From Candidatus Anaerostipes avistercoris (lineage in GTDB: Bacteria > Bacillota > Clostridia > Lachnospirales > Lachnospiraceae): DNA of 59,886 nt. This document shows, piece by piece, positions 16,175 to 24,721 of this stretch. Both the position numbers and the translations under genes were made by a program. The notes beneath the pieces were generated by a model that ran no database searches, was not told the origin of the DNA, and was given only the letters and a program-made list of their open reading frames with translations. How positions within the stretch are numbered: position 1 is the stretch's first letter; every line of letters starts with the position of its first letter. The stretch is from assembly GCA_019119895.1 (NCBI GenBank), contig DWWD01000006.1, forward strand, positions 1-59,886, read 5' to 3'.

Positions 16175-18583
16175 TTATAAATATTCTTCTTTATATTGTT
16201 CGAATTCTTCCGCGCTCATCAGAACTTTCCGGGATTTAGTTCCCTCGCCCTCGCTGACGATCCCGGCCTCGCAGAGCTGTTCCATCAGCCTTGACGCACG
16301 GTTAAATCCGATCTTAAATGCTCTCTGGAGACTTCCAATGGATGCTTTGTCCTTGTCGATCAGGAACATGGCCGCTTTTTCGAAATATTCATCCCTTTCT
16401 TCCGATGAAGCCGCCTTGACGGCCGCGGTCTGGATCTTTTCCTGCACCTGGGATCCATAGGAATCTTCCTGTTCTACATTCTGGCTCTTAAGGAATTCCA
16501 CGACTTTCGCCACTTCCTCATCACTGATAAAGGCTCCCTGCACACGGATCGGTTTCTGATATCCCGACGGATAAAAGAGCATGTCTCCCTTGCCCAGAAG
16601 CTTCTCCGCTCCGTTCATATCAATGATAACACGTGAATCCACGCTGGACGAAACGGAAAATGCGATTCTCGACGGCACATTTGCCTTGATCAGACCGGTA
16701 ATGACATTGGTGGACGGTCTCTGGGTCGCAATGACCAGATGGATGCCTGCTGCCCTTGCCAGCTGGGATAATCTGACGATAGCATCTTCTACCTCGCCCG
16801 GCGCCACCATCATAAGATCCGCAAGCTCGTCTATGATGATGACGATCTGCGGCAGCCGTTGGAAATCTTCCCCGGCGGTTCCGTCTTTTTCCGCCTTGGC
16901 GACTTTGTCATTATATCCTTTCAGATTCCTTGCATTGACTTCCGCAAACTTCTTATAGCGCTCTCCCATTTCCATAACCGCCCAGTTTAGTGCGCTGGAA
17001 GCCTGTTTCGGGTCTGTGACCACCGGAATCAGCAGATGCGGGATTCCCTGGTACGCGCTTAATTCCACGACTTTCGGATCGATCATGATCAGCTTGACCT
17101 CATCCGGCCGGGCTTTATACAAAATGCTCATGATCAAAGTATTGATACATACGGATTTACCGGAACCGGTGGCTCCCGCAATCAGCAGATGCGGCATCTT
17201 CGCAATGTCAGAAACCACAATATCTCCCGACAAATCTTTTCCCACCGCAAATGCGATCCTGGAATCGAATTCTTTGAATCTTCTGCTTTCCGTCAGTTCC
17301 CGGAACATAACAGTCTGATTGGTCTTATTCGGCACCTCAATGCCGATCGCCGCTTTTCCCGGAATCGGCGCTTCAATTCGGATGTCAGGTGCCGCCAGAT
17401 TTAATTTAATATCATCTGTCAGCCCGACGATTTTGCTGACCTTCACTCCCTGCTCCGGATGAAGCTCAAACCGGGTCACAGATGGTCCGCAGCTGTATTT
17501 GCCAATCTTTACATGAACGCCGAAATTCTCCAGCGTCTGTTCCAATTTGTTAGCGGTCTTCTGCATCTCTGCTTTACTGACAGCCCGGACGGAATTTCCT
17601 TTATTCAGCAGTGAGATCGGCGGGAAAACATAACTTCCGTCTTCTCTGGCTGCCGGAAGGATTTCCACTTCCGCCGGTTCTTCTTCTTTCTCTTTCTTTG
17701 CTTTTTTCCTGGTTCTGGTCTCTTTCACCGGCTCCTCTTCCGGAACAATTTCCGGTTCCTGAACGACTTCCGGCTCTGGCTCCGGTTCATCCCAGGCTGC
17801 TGCTGTCTCTGTATTTTCCTGAAGCTGCTCCTCTGTCAGAGGAAAATCAAAGGACTGCTGCGGTTTCTCTTCCGAAGCCTTTGGCACCTCAGCGCTGGCA
17901 TCTTTCGGTTTCGGCCGTCCAATCTTCAGATCCGGCATTTTATGTATCCATTTCTTCGATCCGGATTCCCCTGTTTTTGATCTTCCTGTCTGCGTCTTTT
18001 TCTTTCTTTTCTTCTTTTCCTTCTTCATAAACGGCGCTGTGACTTTCTTTAAAAAAGCGAGGAATGACCGTTCTGTGATCAGAATTACTGAAATCAGTGA
18101 AATAAAAAATACAACGACGATCGTTCCCGCGATTCCGCTTTCCCGGTACAGCAGAGAACAGATCCATGTTCCCACGACGCCTCCGCCTGCATGATGATTG
18201 CTGCTGTAATAAAAAGCTTCATTCAGATCACCTGCGCTGATGTTCAGGATCATCTGCTGCACCGCCGATATCATACACAGCAGCAGCAGAGAAAAGAACG
18301 TCTTCTTCACCGCCAGACTGCTGTAGTCATTGGATATGAGCAGAAGCGACAGGAGCAGCCCCGCCAACGGAATAATATAATGGGTTCCTCCGAATACGCC
18401 AAATAAAAAGGAACTGATGCTGTCACCAAGATAACCGCACCATCCAAAATTACTAAAAAATAAAAAAAGAAAAAGTGCAAAGACAATCAGAACCGCGATT
18501 TCCTTATAAAATGGTTCAAAATCTTTCTTTTTCTTCCGTCTTCTCCCGGATGATTTCCTTCTCCCTGTTTTCTTCGCTGCCAT
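16175..18583 (-). CDS. ftsK: DNA translocase FtsK/SpoIIIE
   Basis: A hexameric DNA pump clearing chromosomes from the septum (or into the forespore). Of 802 residues: Lys/Arg-rich cytosolic start, four or five membrane helices (about 30-180), a charged linker rich in Glu, Pro and Lys (about 190-320), the alpha-beta motor with Walker A GATGSGKSVC and Walker B IIIDELADLMM, and a C-terminal gamma winged helix (about 735-800). ATG 18583 is chosen because AAAGG lies upstream and the MAAKKTGRRK start fits the family; the frame extends to 18646. It heads the operon that runs to cinA. Confidence 0.93.
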   Translation of the reverse strand: MAAKKTGRRKSSGRRRKKKKDFEPFYKEIAVLIVFALFLFLFFSNFGWCGYLGDSISSFLFGVFGGTHYIIPLAGLLLSLLLISNDYSSLAVKKTFFSLLLLCMISAVQQMILNISAGDLNEAFYYSSNHHAGGGVVGTWICSLLYRESGIAGTIVVVFFISLISVILITERSFLAFLKKVTAPFMKKEKKKRKKKTQTGRSKTGESGSKKWIHKMPDLKIGRPKPKDASAEVPKASEEKPQQSFDFPLTEEQLQENTETAAAWDEPEPEPEVVQEPEIVPEEEPVKETRTRKKAKKEKEEEPAEVEILPAAREDGSYVFPPISLLNKGNSVRAVSKAEMQKTANKLEQTLENFGVHVKIGKYSCGPSVTRFELHPEQGVKVSKIVGLTDDIKLNLAAPDIRIEAPIPGKAAIGIEVPNKTNQTVMFRELTESRRFKEFDSRIAFAVGKDLSGDIVVSDIAKMPHLLIAGATGSGKSVCINTLIMSILYKARPDEVKLIMIDPKVVELSAYQGIPHLLIPVVTDPKQASSALNWAVMEMGERYKKFAEVNARNLKGYNDKVAKAEKDGTAGEDFQRLPQIVIIIDELADLMMVAPGEVEDAIVRLSQLARAAGIHLVIATQRPSTNVITGLIKANVPSRIAFSVSSSVDSRVIIDMNGAEKLLGKGDMLFYPSGYQKPIRVQGAFISDEEVAKVVEFLKSQNVEQEDSYGSQVQEKIQTAAVKAASSEERDEYFEKAAMFLIDKDKASIGSLQRAFKIGFNRASRLMEQLCEAGIVSEGEGTKSRKVLMSAEEFEQYKEEYL

Positions 18584-18613
18584 AGAAATTATTACCTTTC
18601 TTATTATCATATA

Positions 18614-18648
18614 GGCGCCGGCACAAATAACTCCCATCTCCGGCACCC
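18614..18648 (-). other. Hairpin in the ftsK 5' leader
   Basis: GGTGCCGG (18641-18648) can pair with CCGGCGCC (18614-18621) on minus, around a 19-base loop, just upstream of the ftsK ribosome binding site. No T run follows, so it is not an ordinary terminator; it may stabilise or tune the leader. Confidence 0.4.
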
Positions 18649-18667
18649 TACATAATACTGTCTATTT

Positions 18668-18696
18668 ATTTTACAATTAAATACTCAAATGCGCAA
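18668..18696 (-). promoter_or_regulatory. Promoter of the ftsK operon
   Basis: TTGCGC (18691-18696) and TAAAAT (18668-18673), 17 bp spacing, 85 bases before the chosen start. Confidence 0.55.
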
Positions 18697-18730
18697 GTCA
18701 TAGTTCTCGCTTCCCTCCCATGCAACAAAA

Positions 18731-18756
18731 GAGGAACAGCCTGTGAGACTGTTCCC
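18731..18756 (-). terminator. Terminator of the hydrogenase gene
   Basis: GGGAACAGTC (18747-18756) pairs with GCTGTTCCTC (18731-18740) around a 6-base loop on minus, followed by TTTTGTT. Confidence 0.85.
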
Positions 18757-18792
18757 TGTCTTATCTTTTGTATCTGATTTCCGACAGCATGT

Positions 18793-20280
18793 TTAATATT
18801 TTGCTGTCTCCGGCGGAACAAAGGCTTCCGCCTCTTTTACGAATTTCTTTACCTGCGCGTTTGCTTTGTTGACCGGAATGTTGGTTCCGGCTCCGGCAAC
18901 GCATCCTCCAGGGCATCCCATACCCTCAATCAGATAGCCGTTCTTCTTGCCCGCTTTCGCCTGAAGCAGCATCTTGCGGCACTCTGCCAGTCCTTCCACA
19001 TGATCGATCTTGATGTCTGTACCTGGATAGTACTCTTTGACACATGCTTCGATCGCTCCGGCAACTCCGCTTGCAACAGCATATCCTCTTCCCGCTCCAA
19101 ACGCGTCATTTAATTCAACTTCCTTATCATAGGTATTGAAATCGATATCTTTTGCCTCGAACATGGCTGCCAGTTCTTCAAAGGTGATAACAAAATCCAC
19201 CTCGCTTCGAACAGATCTGCGGGATGCTTCCAGTTTTTTCGCTACACAAGGTCCAACGAAAACAATTTTGGCATCCTTATTGGTCTGTCTTGCTGCTCTC
19301 GCCGTAGCAACCATCGGGGTCAGTGCATTGGAAATCTGGTCGATCACTTCAGGGAAATATTTCTTTCCGAGCATTGCCCAGGATGGACAGCAGGAAGTCA
19401 GAAGGAACGGCACCTCACCGGTAGCCACTCCGTGTGCATAATGCTCTGCTTCTTCCAAAGCGCCGGCATCAGCTCCTACGGCAACTTCCCAGACATCAAA
19501 GAAGCCGATGTCAAGCAGCGCGGCTTTGATCTTATTCGGCGTTGCCTTCGGCCCAAACTGTCCTACAAATGCAGGAGCCAGTATGGCAATGACCTCATTT
19601 CCCTCGTTCATCGCTTTGATCAGCTGATAAATCTGTGACTTGTCCGCAATCGCTCCAAACGGACAGCTGACCATGCACATACCGCAGGAAACACATTTTT
19701 CCGGATCGATCTTTGCCCGTCCGGCATAGTCGGTTCCGATCGCGCCCACGCCGCAGGCAATCTCGCAAGGTCTTCTTCTCTCATAGATTGCGCCGTATGG
19801 ACAAACTTTGCTGCACTGTCCGCATTTGATACATTTATCCTGATCGATATGAGAATATCCGTCTACGAAGCTGATGGCGTCCTTCGGACATACTTCCATA
19901 CACGGATGAGCCATACATCCCTGACACTGCTCTCCTACAATAAATGCCTTATCTTTGCATGCATTACAGGCAGACGGGATAACCTGAAGAAGCGGCGGCT
20001 CATAATATTTCTCAGCAATGTTGCTCTCATCAATTCCTTTTGTAATTCTTGCCGGTTTGTCCGCCGGTCTTAAAGACATGCCCATGGCAAGCCGGAGCCT
20101 CTCTCCAACGACGGCTCTCTCCCTGTAGATGCTGTCGCGATAGCGCGCAATCTCACCAGGAACGATTTCATATGGTAAATCCTCAATCTTGCTAAGGTCT
20201 TTTTGTTCATATGCGAATTTTGCAATTTCCTTAAATACGCGTCTCCGTATCTCACGGACAGGTGTCTCAATTCCTCTCAT
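18793..20280 (-). CDS. Monomeric [FeFe] hydrogenase, group B type
   Basis: A 495-residue soluble iron hydrogenase. The N-terminal half carries several Fe-S ligand groups: CNAC and CQGC...CMEVCP, CIKCGQCSKVCP, and CVSCGMCMVSCP. The H-cluster domain has the three signatures in group-B form: TSCCPSW, GPCVAKK (Gly where group A has Met) and GMGCPGGCVAGAG. It probably couples ferredoxin to hydrogen evolution or sensing in fermentation. AAGGAGG lies six bases before ATG 20280, which favours it over the ATG two codons upstream. It has its own terminator and no maturases nearby. Confidence 0.9.
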   Translation of the reverse strand: MRGIETPVREIRRRVFKEIAKFAYEQKDLSKIEDLPYEIVPGEIARYRDSIYRERAVVGERLRLAMGMSLRPADKPARITKGIDESNIAEKYYEPPLLQVIPSACNACKDKAFIVGEQCQGCMAHPCMEVCPKDAISFVDGYSHIDQDKCIKCGQCSKVCPYGAIYERRRPCEIACGVGAIGTDYAGRAKIDPEKCVSCGMCMVSCPFGAIADKSQIYQLIKAMNEGNEVIAILAPAFVGQFGPKATPNKIKAALLDIGFFDVWEVAVGADAGALEEAEHYAHGVATGEVPFLLTSCCPSWAMLGKKYFPEVIDQISNALTPMVATARAARQTNKDAKIVFVGPCVAKKLEASRRSVRSEVDFVITFEELAAMFEAKDIDFNTYDKEVELNDAFGAGRGYAVASGVAGAIEACVKEYYPGTDIKIDHVEGLAECRKMLLQAKAGKKNGYLIEGMGCPGGCVAGAGTNIPVNKANAQVKKFVKEAEAFVPPETAKY

Positions 20281-20408
20281 CTGCATCCTCCTTACCTGTT
20301 TGTTAAATAAAAAACAATCCTTTTTTAATATTTTACACTATGATTTATGAAAATAAAAGGCTTTTTTGTATTTTTTGCATAATCAATTGTATCTTATTTT
20401 GTACATTC

Positions 20409-21050
20409 CTATGAAATGTTACAAAGTTCCTCCAGCTTGCAAAATGCTTCCCTCATACCTCCCAATTCATCGATCAGACCTTTCTGCACGGCTTCTTCTC
20501 CCGAAAGGATCGTTCCTACGTCTTTGACCTGTTCGCCCACTGCGAGCATAAGCTCTTCTATTTCTTCCTGCTTCATGCGGCAGTGATCGCTGATGAAACG
20601 GGTAATGCGGTCCTGTATTTTTTCAATATTACGGTAACTTTGTATGACGCCGATAAACGTGCCTCCGGTCCTCACCGGATGGATCATCATTGTAGCGCTT
20701 TTTACAATAAAGGAATAATCCGCAGATACGGCCAGAGGAACGCCAATGGAATGACTGCCTCCCAGAACGAGAGAAACCGTAGGCTTGCTCAGGGATGCAA
20801 TCAGTTCCGCAAGCGCCAGCCCGCACTCCACATCTCCTCCGATCGTGTTAATCAGGATCAGCACACCCCTGATCCGTTCATCTTTCTCAACTTTCGCCAG
20901 AGCAGGAATCATGTGCTCATATTTTGTTGTCTTGGTTCCCTGGGCCGCACTCTGATGCCCTTCGATTTCCCCTGCAATCGTCATAATATGAATCCCGTCC
21001 AGATCAAGCCCGCCGGATTCTTCAATTTCATTTCTCTCTTCTTCTATCAT
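20409..21050 (-). CDS. ClpP-fold serine protease, TepA/YmfB-like
   Basis: A 213-residue cytosolic protein of the ClpP/crotonase fold. The nucleophile Ser is in GGSHSIGVPLA (about residues 98-108) and the catalytic His in MIHPVRTGG (about 122-130), with the GG of INTIGGDVECG for the oxyanion region. In Bacillus this protein (TepA/YmfB) lies just upstream of spoIIIE; here the same neighbourhood is kept but a hydrogenase gene separates them. The spacer to the hydrogenase shows no convincing terminator. Confidence 0.82.
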   Translation of the reverse strand: MIEEERNEIEESGGLDLDGIHIMTIAGEIEGHQSAAQGTKTTKYEHMIPALAKVEKDERIRGVLILINTIGGDVECGLALAELIASLSKPTVSLVLGGSHSIGVPLAVSADYSFIVKSATMMIHPVRTGGTFIGVIQSYRNIEKIQDRITRFISDHCRMKQEEIEELMLAVGEQVKDVGTILSGEEAVQKGLIDELGGMREAFCKLEELCNIS

Positions 21051-21083
21051 ATCTAAACCGCCTTTCTCAAAAATGAAAAAAAG

Positions 21084-21104
21084 AAGGAAGCATGCACTTC
21101 CTCC
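21084..21104 (-). terminator. Terminator of pyc
   Basis: AGGAAG (21097-21102 on minus) pairs with CTTCCT (21085-21090) around TGCATG and runs into TCTTTTTTT. Confidence 0.85.
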
Positions 21105-21131
21105 TTTTTATCATTCCGTTTTCTTCTGTTT

Positions 21132-24100
21132 TTATTCGGCGATTTCGAAAGAAATCAAAAGGTCTTCCTGGTTAACCTGTTCTCCTTCTTTTACATAAAT
21201 CTTGTCGACTTTTCCTGCCACCTTGGAAACAACCGTTGTTTCCATCTTCATAGCCTCTACGGTCATCAGCGGCATGTTGACGGTTACTTCGTCTCCCTCT
21301 TTTACGAGGACTTTTCCTACCGTTCCCGGAATGGTAGATCCAAGATGCGCCGGATTTGATTTGTCGGCTTTGACTCTTCTGTCGGCTTTAACTTCCAGGT
21401 TCTTGTCCAGAACTCGGATCTCACGGATGGATCCGTTGACTTCGAAATCCAGCAGACGGTATCCATCTTCATCCGGCTCAGACATATCCGTAAATTTGAT
21501 GATCAGGTATTTACCTTCATCCAGCCGGAGCACTGTCTCCTCGCCTTTTCTTAAGCCGTAGAAGTATACATGGCTTTCCAGTCCTGTGACGTCATTGTAT
21601 GCCTCAAAATGTCTGCAGTAATCTTCATATACTTTCGGATAAAGGGCATAGCTTAAGGCTTTCTGCTGAAGGACTTCCGGATCTTCCATATTCTCTGTAT
21701 AGAAGTTCTCCTTTAAACCATTTTTGATATAGTCGAAATCTTCATCCGGAAGCAGACTTCCAGGACGTACTGTAATCGGTTCTTTTCCTTTCAGAACAAT
21801 CTTCTGCAGTTCTTTCGGGAATCCTCCTTCCGGCTGTCCGATCATTCCCTGGAAATATTCTACGACAGAATCCGGATAAGATAAATCTTTACCTGCTGTC
21901 AGAATGTTGTCTTTTGTCAGGCCATTCTTGAACATGAAAATCGCAAAGTCTCCTACTACTTTAGATGACGGCGTTACTTTCACGATATTTCCGAGCAGCT
22001 GGTTGGCATCCTTATAAAGTCCTTTGATTTCTTCAAAGTCTTCTGCCGCACCCATTTCTTTTACCTGTGCCAGCAGATTGGAATACTGGCCTCCCGGAAT
22101 TTCATATTTATAAATCTCCGTATTCGGAGCATCCATTCCGCTTTCAAACTGTTTATAGACCGGCCGGATTCTCTCATAGTAGTGGCTCAATTCGGTCAGT
22201 TCATCCGGATTCAGTTTTGTATCCCTTTCTGTTCCGCGCAGCGCTTCTACAAGAGAGTTCATGCAAGGATTACTTGTCATGGAGCTCATGGAACCGATGG
22301 CACAGTCAGCAATATCCAGACCTGCCTCAGTCGCCATCAAAAGCGTGCTGACTCCGTTACCCGTAGAATCATGGGTATGTAAGTTAACCGGAATCTTCAG
22401 TTCTTCTTTCAGCGCGGAAATCAGTTTCTTCGCTGCATATGGTTTCACAAGACCTGCCATATCTTTGATGGTGAAAATGTGAACGCCAAGGCTTTCCAGT
22501 TCTTTTGCCCTCTTCACATAATAATCTAATGTATATTTTGTCTCATTCGGATCTGTGATATCACCGGTATAACAGATTGCTCCTTCTACAATCTTACCGG
22601 TCTTCAGCGCGGTTTCGATCGGCATCTTCATATTTTCCACCCAGTTCAGACTGTCGAAAATACGGAAGACATCCACACCTCTCTTTGCCGCTTCCTCGAT
22701 AAAGGTACGTACCACATTGTCCGGATAGTTACTGTATCCAACCGCATTTGACGCGCGCAGCAGCATCTGAATCAGAGTATTCGGCATAAATTCTCTTAAG
22801 AGCTGCAGTCTCTTCCAAGGAGATTCCTTCAGGAAACGGTATGCTGTATCATAGGTTGCTCCGCCCCAGGCTTCCACAGAAAATGCTTCCTGCATAAATG
22901 CGTTGGTAGCACCGGATGCTCCCACAAGATCCTTGGTACGCATACGTGTCGCCATCAGTGACTGCTGGGCATCTCTCATGGTAGTATCAGTAATATATAA
23001 TTTCTTTTCATTTAAGATCTTCTGTGTAAATCCTTCTGCCCCAAGCTTCAGGAACTCATCCCTCGCTCCATATACCGGGCGATCTTTGTCATATTTTGGA
23101 GGAACCATGTTTTCAAAGTATGGTTTATCCTCCGCATGCTGTTCATTTACCATCTTGCGTCCCAGGAATTCCAGAATCTTTGTGGCGCGGTCCTGGCTTT
23201 CCGGAAGAAGGAACAGTTCCGGAGTATCCTCAATAAATGTTGTATAACAATTTCCGGAACGGAAAGTCTCATGGTTCAGCACGTTGATCAGGAAAGGAAT
23301 GTTCGTCTTAACGCCGCGGATTCTTGTCTCTTTTAATACACGGATGGATTTGTCGACTGCCCTCTCAAAAGTTCTGTCATGGGAAATTGCTTTTACCAGC
23401 AGACTGTCATAATACGGCGTGATCTCTGCTCCTGCGTAAGCATTTCCTCCGTCCAGACGGATTCCGTTTCCGGCTCCGGAACGATATACGGTGATCTTTC
23501 CTGTGTCCGGAAGGAAGTTGTTCAGCGGATCTTCTGTGGTGATACGTGTCTGTACGGAATATCCATTGCACTCGATGGATTCCTGAGACGGAATTCCAAT
23601 CTCTGCAGAATCCAGTGCATAACCCTCTGCGATCAGAATCTGTGACTGTACGATATCGATTCCCGTTACCATCTCTGTGATCGTATGCTCTACCTGGATT
23701 CTCGGATTCATCTCGATGAAATAAGCATGATTGTCGGCATCTACCAGGAACTCCAGAGTTCCGGCGTTCTTGTATCCCACATGTTTTGCCAGACGGATGG
23801 AACAGTCAAAAATCTGCTGACGTACTTCTTCCGGTACACTGAATGCCGGTGCGTACTCAACAACTTTCTGATGTCTTCTCTGAACAGAACAGTCACGGTC
23901 AAAAAGATGAACTACATGACCATACTCATCACCGAGGATCTGCACTTCGATATGTTTCGGACTCTTTAAATATTTTTCAACGAAAATCTGATCGTCTCCA
24001 AATGCTTTCTTTGACTCGTCTCTTGCCTCTGCGTATTCTTTCGGCATCTCTTCGGCAGAATTTACGATACGCATACCACGGCCTCCGCCTCCGTTGGAAG

Positions 24101-24590
24101 CTTTCAGCATAACCGGATATCCTACGTGATCCGCAATCTTAAGCACTTCATCCAGTTCATGTACGGCATGGTCAACGCCTGGAATGATCGGAACATCGGC
24201 TTCTATGGCCATCTGCTTGGATGAAATTTTATCACCCATCTTGCGCATCAGATCAGAAGATGGTCCGATAAACGTGATTCCATTCTTCTCGCAGGCATCC
24301 ACAAATTCCGGATTCTCTGACAGAAAGCCATATCCCGGATGGATTGCATCTACATTTTTCTCCTTTGCGATTCGAATGATGGTATTAATATCTAAATATG
24401 CGTCAATTGGTCCTTTATCCGGATTCAGCTGATAGGATTCGTCCGCTTTGGAACGGAACAGAGCATAGCGGTCCTCTTTCGAGAAAACGCCCACTGTTGT
24501 AATCCCAAGTTCACTCAATGCACGGAAAACTCTGATTGCAATCTCACCTCGATTGGCAACCAGAACCTTTTTAAATTTCCTAATTTCCAT
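21132..24590 (-). CDS. pyc: Pyruvate carboxylase
   Basis: A full-length 1152-residue biotin enzyme converting pyruvate and bicarbonate to oxaloacetate. Domains in order: biotin carboxylase (about 5-455, ANRGEIAIRVFRAL and ATP-grasp), carboxyltransferase (about 535-800, TDTTMRDAQQSLMATRMRT), PC tetramerisation domain, and a biotin carrier domain with EAMKMET, biotinyl Lys K1115. It anapleurotically feeds the TCA/succinate branch. Expression comes from its own promoter, which has a palindrome just after the start point. Confidence 0.98.
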   Translation of the reverse strand: MEIRKFKKVLVANRGEIAIRVFRALSELGITTVGVFSKEDRYALFRSKADESYQLNPDKGPIDAYLDINTIIRIAKEKNVDAIHPGYGFLSENPEFVDACEKNGITFIGPSSDLMRKMGDKISSKQMAIEADVPIIPGVDHAVHELDEVLKIADHVGYPVMLKASNGGGGRGMRIVNSAEEMPKEYAEARDESKKAFGDDQIFVEKYLKSPKHIEVQILGDEYGHVVHLFDRDCSVQRRHQKVVEYAPAFSVPEEVRQQIFDCSIRLAKHVGYKNAGTLEFLVDADNHAYFIEMNPRIQVEHTITEMVTGIDIVQSQILIAEGYALDSAEIGIPSQESIECNGYSVQTRITTEDPLNNFLPDTGKITVYRSGAGNGIRLDGGNAYAGAEITPYYDSLLVKAISHDRTFERAVDKSIRVLKETRIRGVKTNIPFLINVLNHETFRSGNCYTTFIEDTPELFLLPESQDRATKILEFLGRKMVNEQHAEDKPYFENMVPPKYDKDRPVYGARDEFLKLGAEGFTQKILNEKKLYITDTTMRDAQQSLMATRMRTKDLVGASGATNAFMQEAFSVEAWGGATYDTAYRFLKESPWKRLQLLREFMPNTLIQMLLRASNAVGYSNYPDNVVRTFIEEAAKRGVDVFRIFDSLNWVENMKMPIETALKTGKIVEGAICYTGDITDPNETKYTLDYYVKRAKELESLGVHIFTIKDMAGLVKPYAAKKLISALKEELKIPVNLHTHDSTGNGVSTLLMATEAGLDIADCAIGSMSSMTSNPCMNSLVEALRGTERDTKLNPDELTELSHYYERIRPVYKQFESGMDAPNTEIYKYEIPGGQYSNLLAQVKEMGAAEDFEEIKGLYKDANQLLGNIVKVTPSSKVVGDFAIFMFKNGLTKDNILTAGKDLSYPDSVVEYFQGMIGQPEGGFPKELQKIVLKGKEPITVRPGSLLPDEDFDYIKNGLKENFYTENMEDPEVLQQKALSYALYPKVYEDYCRHFEAYNDVTGLESHVYFYGLRKGEETVLRLDEGKYLIIKFTDMSEPDEDGYRLLDFEVNGSIREIRVLDKNLEVKADRRVKADKSNPAHLGSTIPGTVGKVLVKEGDEVTVNMPLMTVEAMKMETTVVSKVAGKVDKIYVKEGEQVNQEDLLISFEIAE

Positions 24591-24613
24591 GGTTTTCTCC
24601 TTTTCATAATTTC

Positions 24614-24627
24614 ATACAAAATTGTAT
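24614..24627. promoter_or_regulatory. 14-bp perfect palindrome in the pyc leader
   Basis: ATACAAAATTGTAT is a perfect palindrome about five bases after the expected pyc transcription start, a good place for a repressor operator. The binding protein is not identifiable from the window. Confidence 0.4.
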
Positions 24628-24638
24628 TTTTAAAGAAC

Positions 24639-24667
24639 ATTATATCTCAAAACGCTTCTTTTTACAA
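24639..24667 (-). promoter_or_regulatory. pyc promoter
   Basis: TTGTAA (24662-24667) and TATAAT (24639-24644) with 17 bp spacing. Confidence 0.75.
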
Positions 24668-24673
24668 TAGTGC

Positions 24674-24708
24674 AAAAAAAGAAAGGGACTCCTTCCGGAA
24701 ATCCCCTT
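24674..24708 (-). terminator. Terminator of the ispH-rpsA operon
   Basis: On minus AAGGG (24704-24708) pairs with CCCTT (24683-24687), enclosing the inner palindrome TTCCGGAA (24693-24700), and is followed by TTTCTTTTTTT. Confidence 0.75.
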
Positions 24709-24721
24709 CCTGATGATTCTC

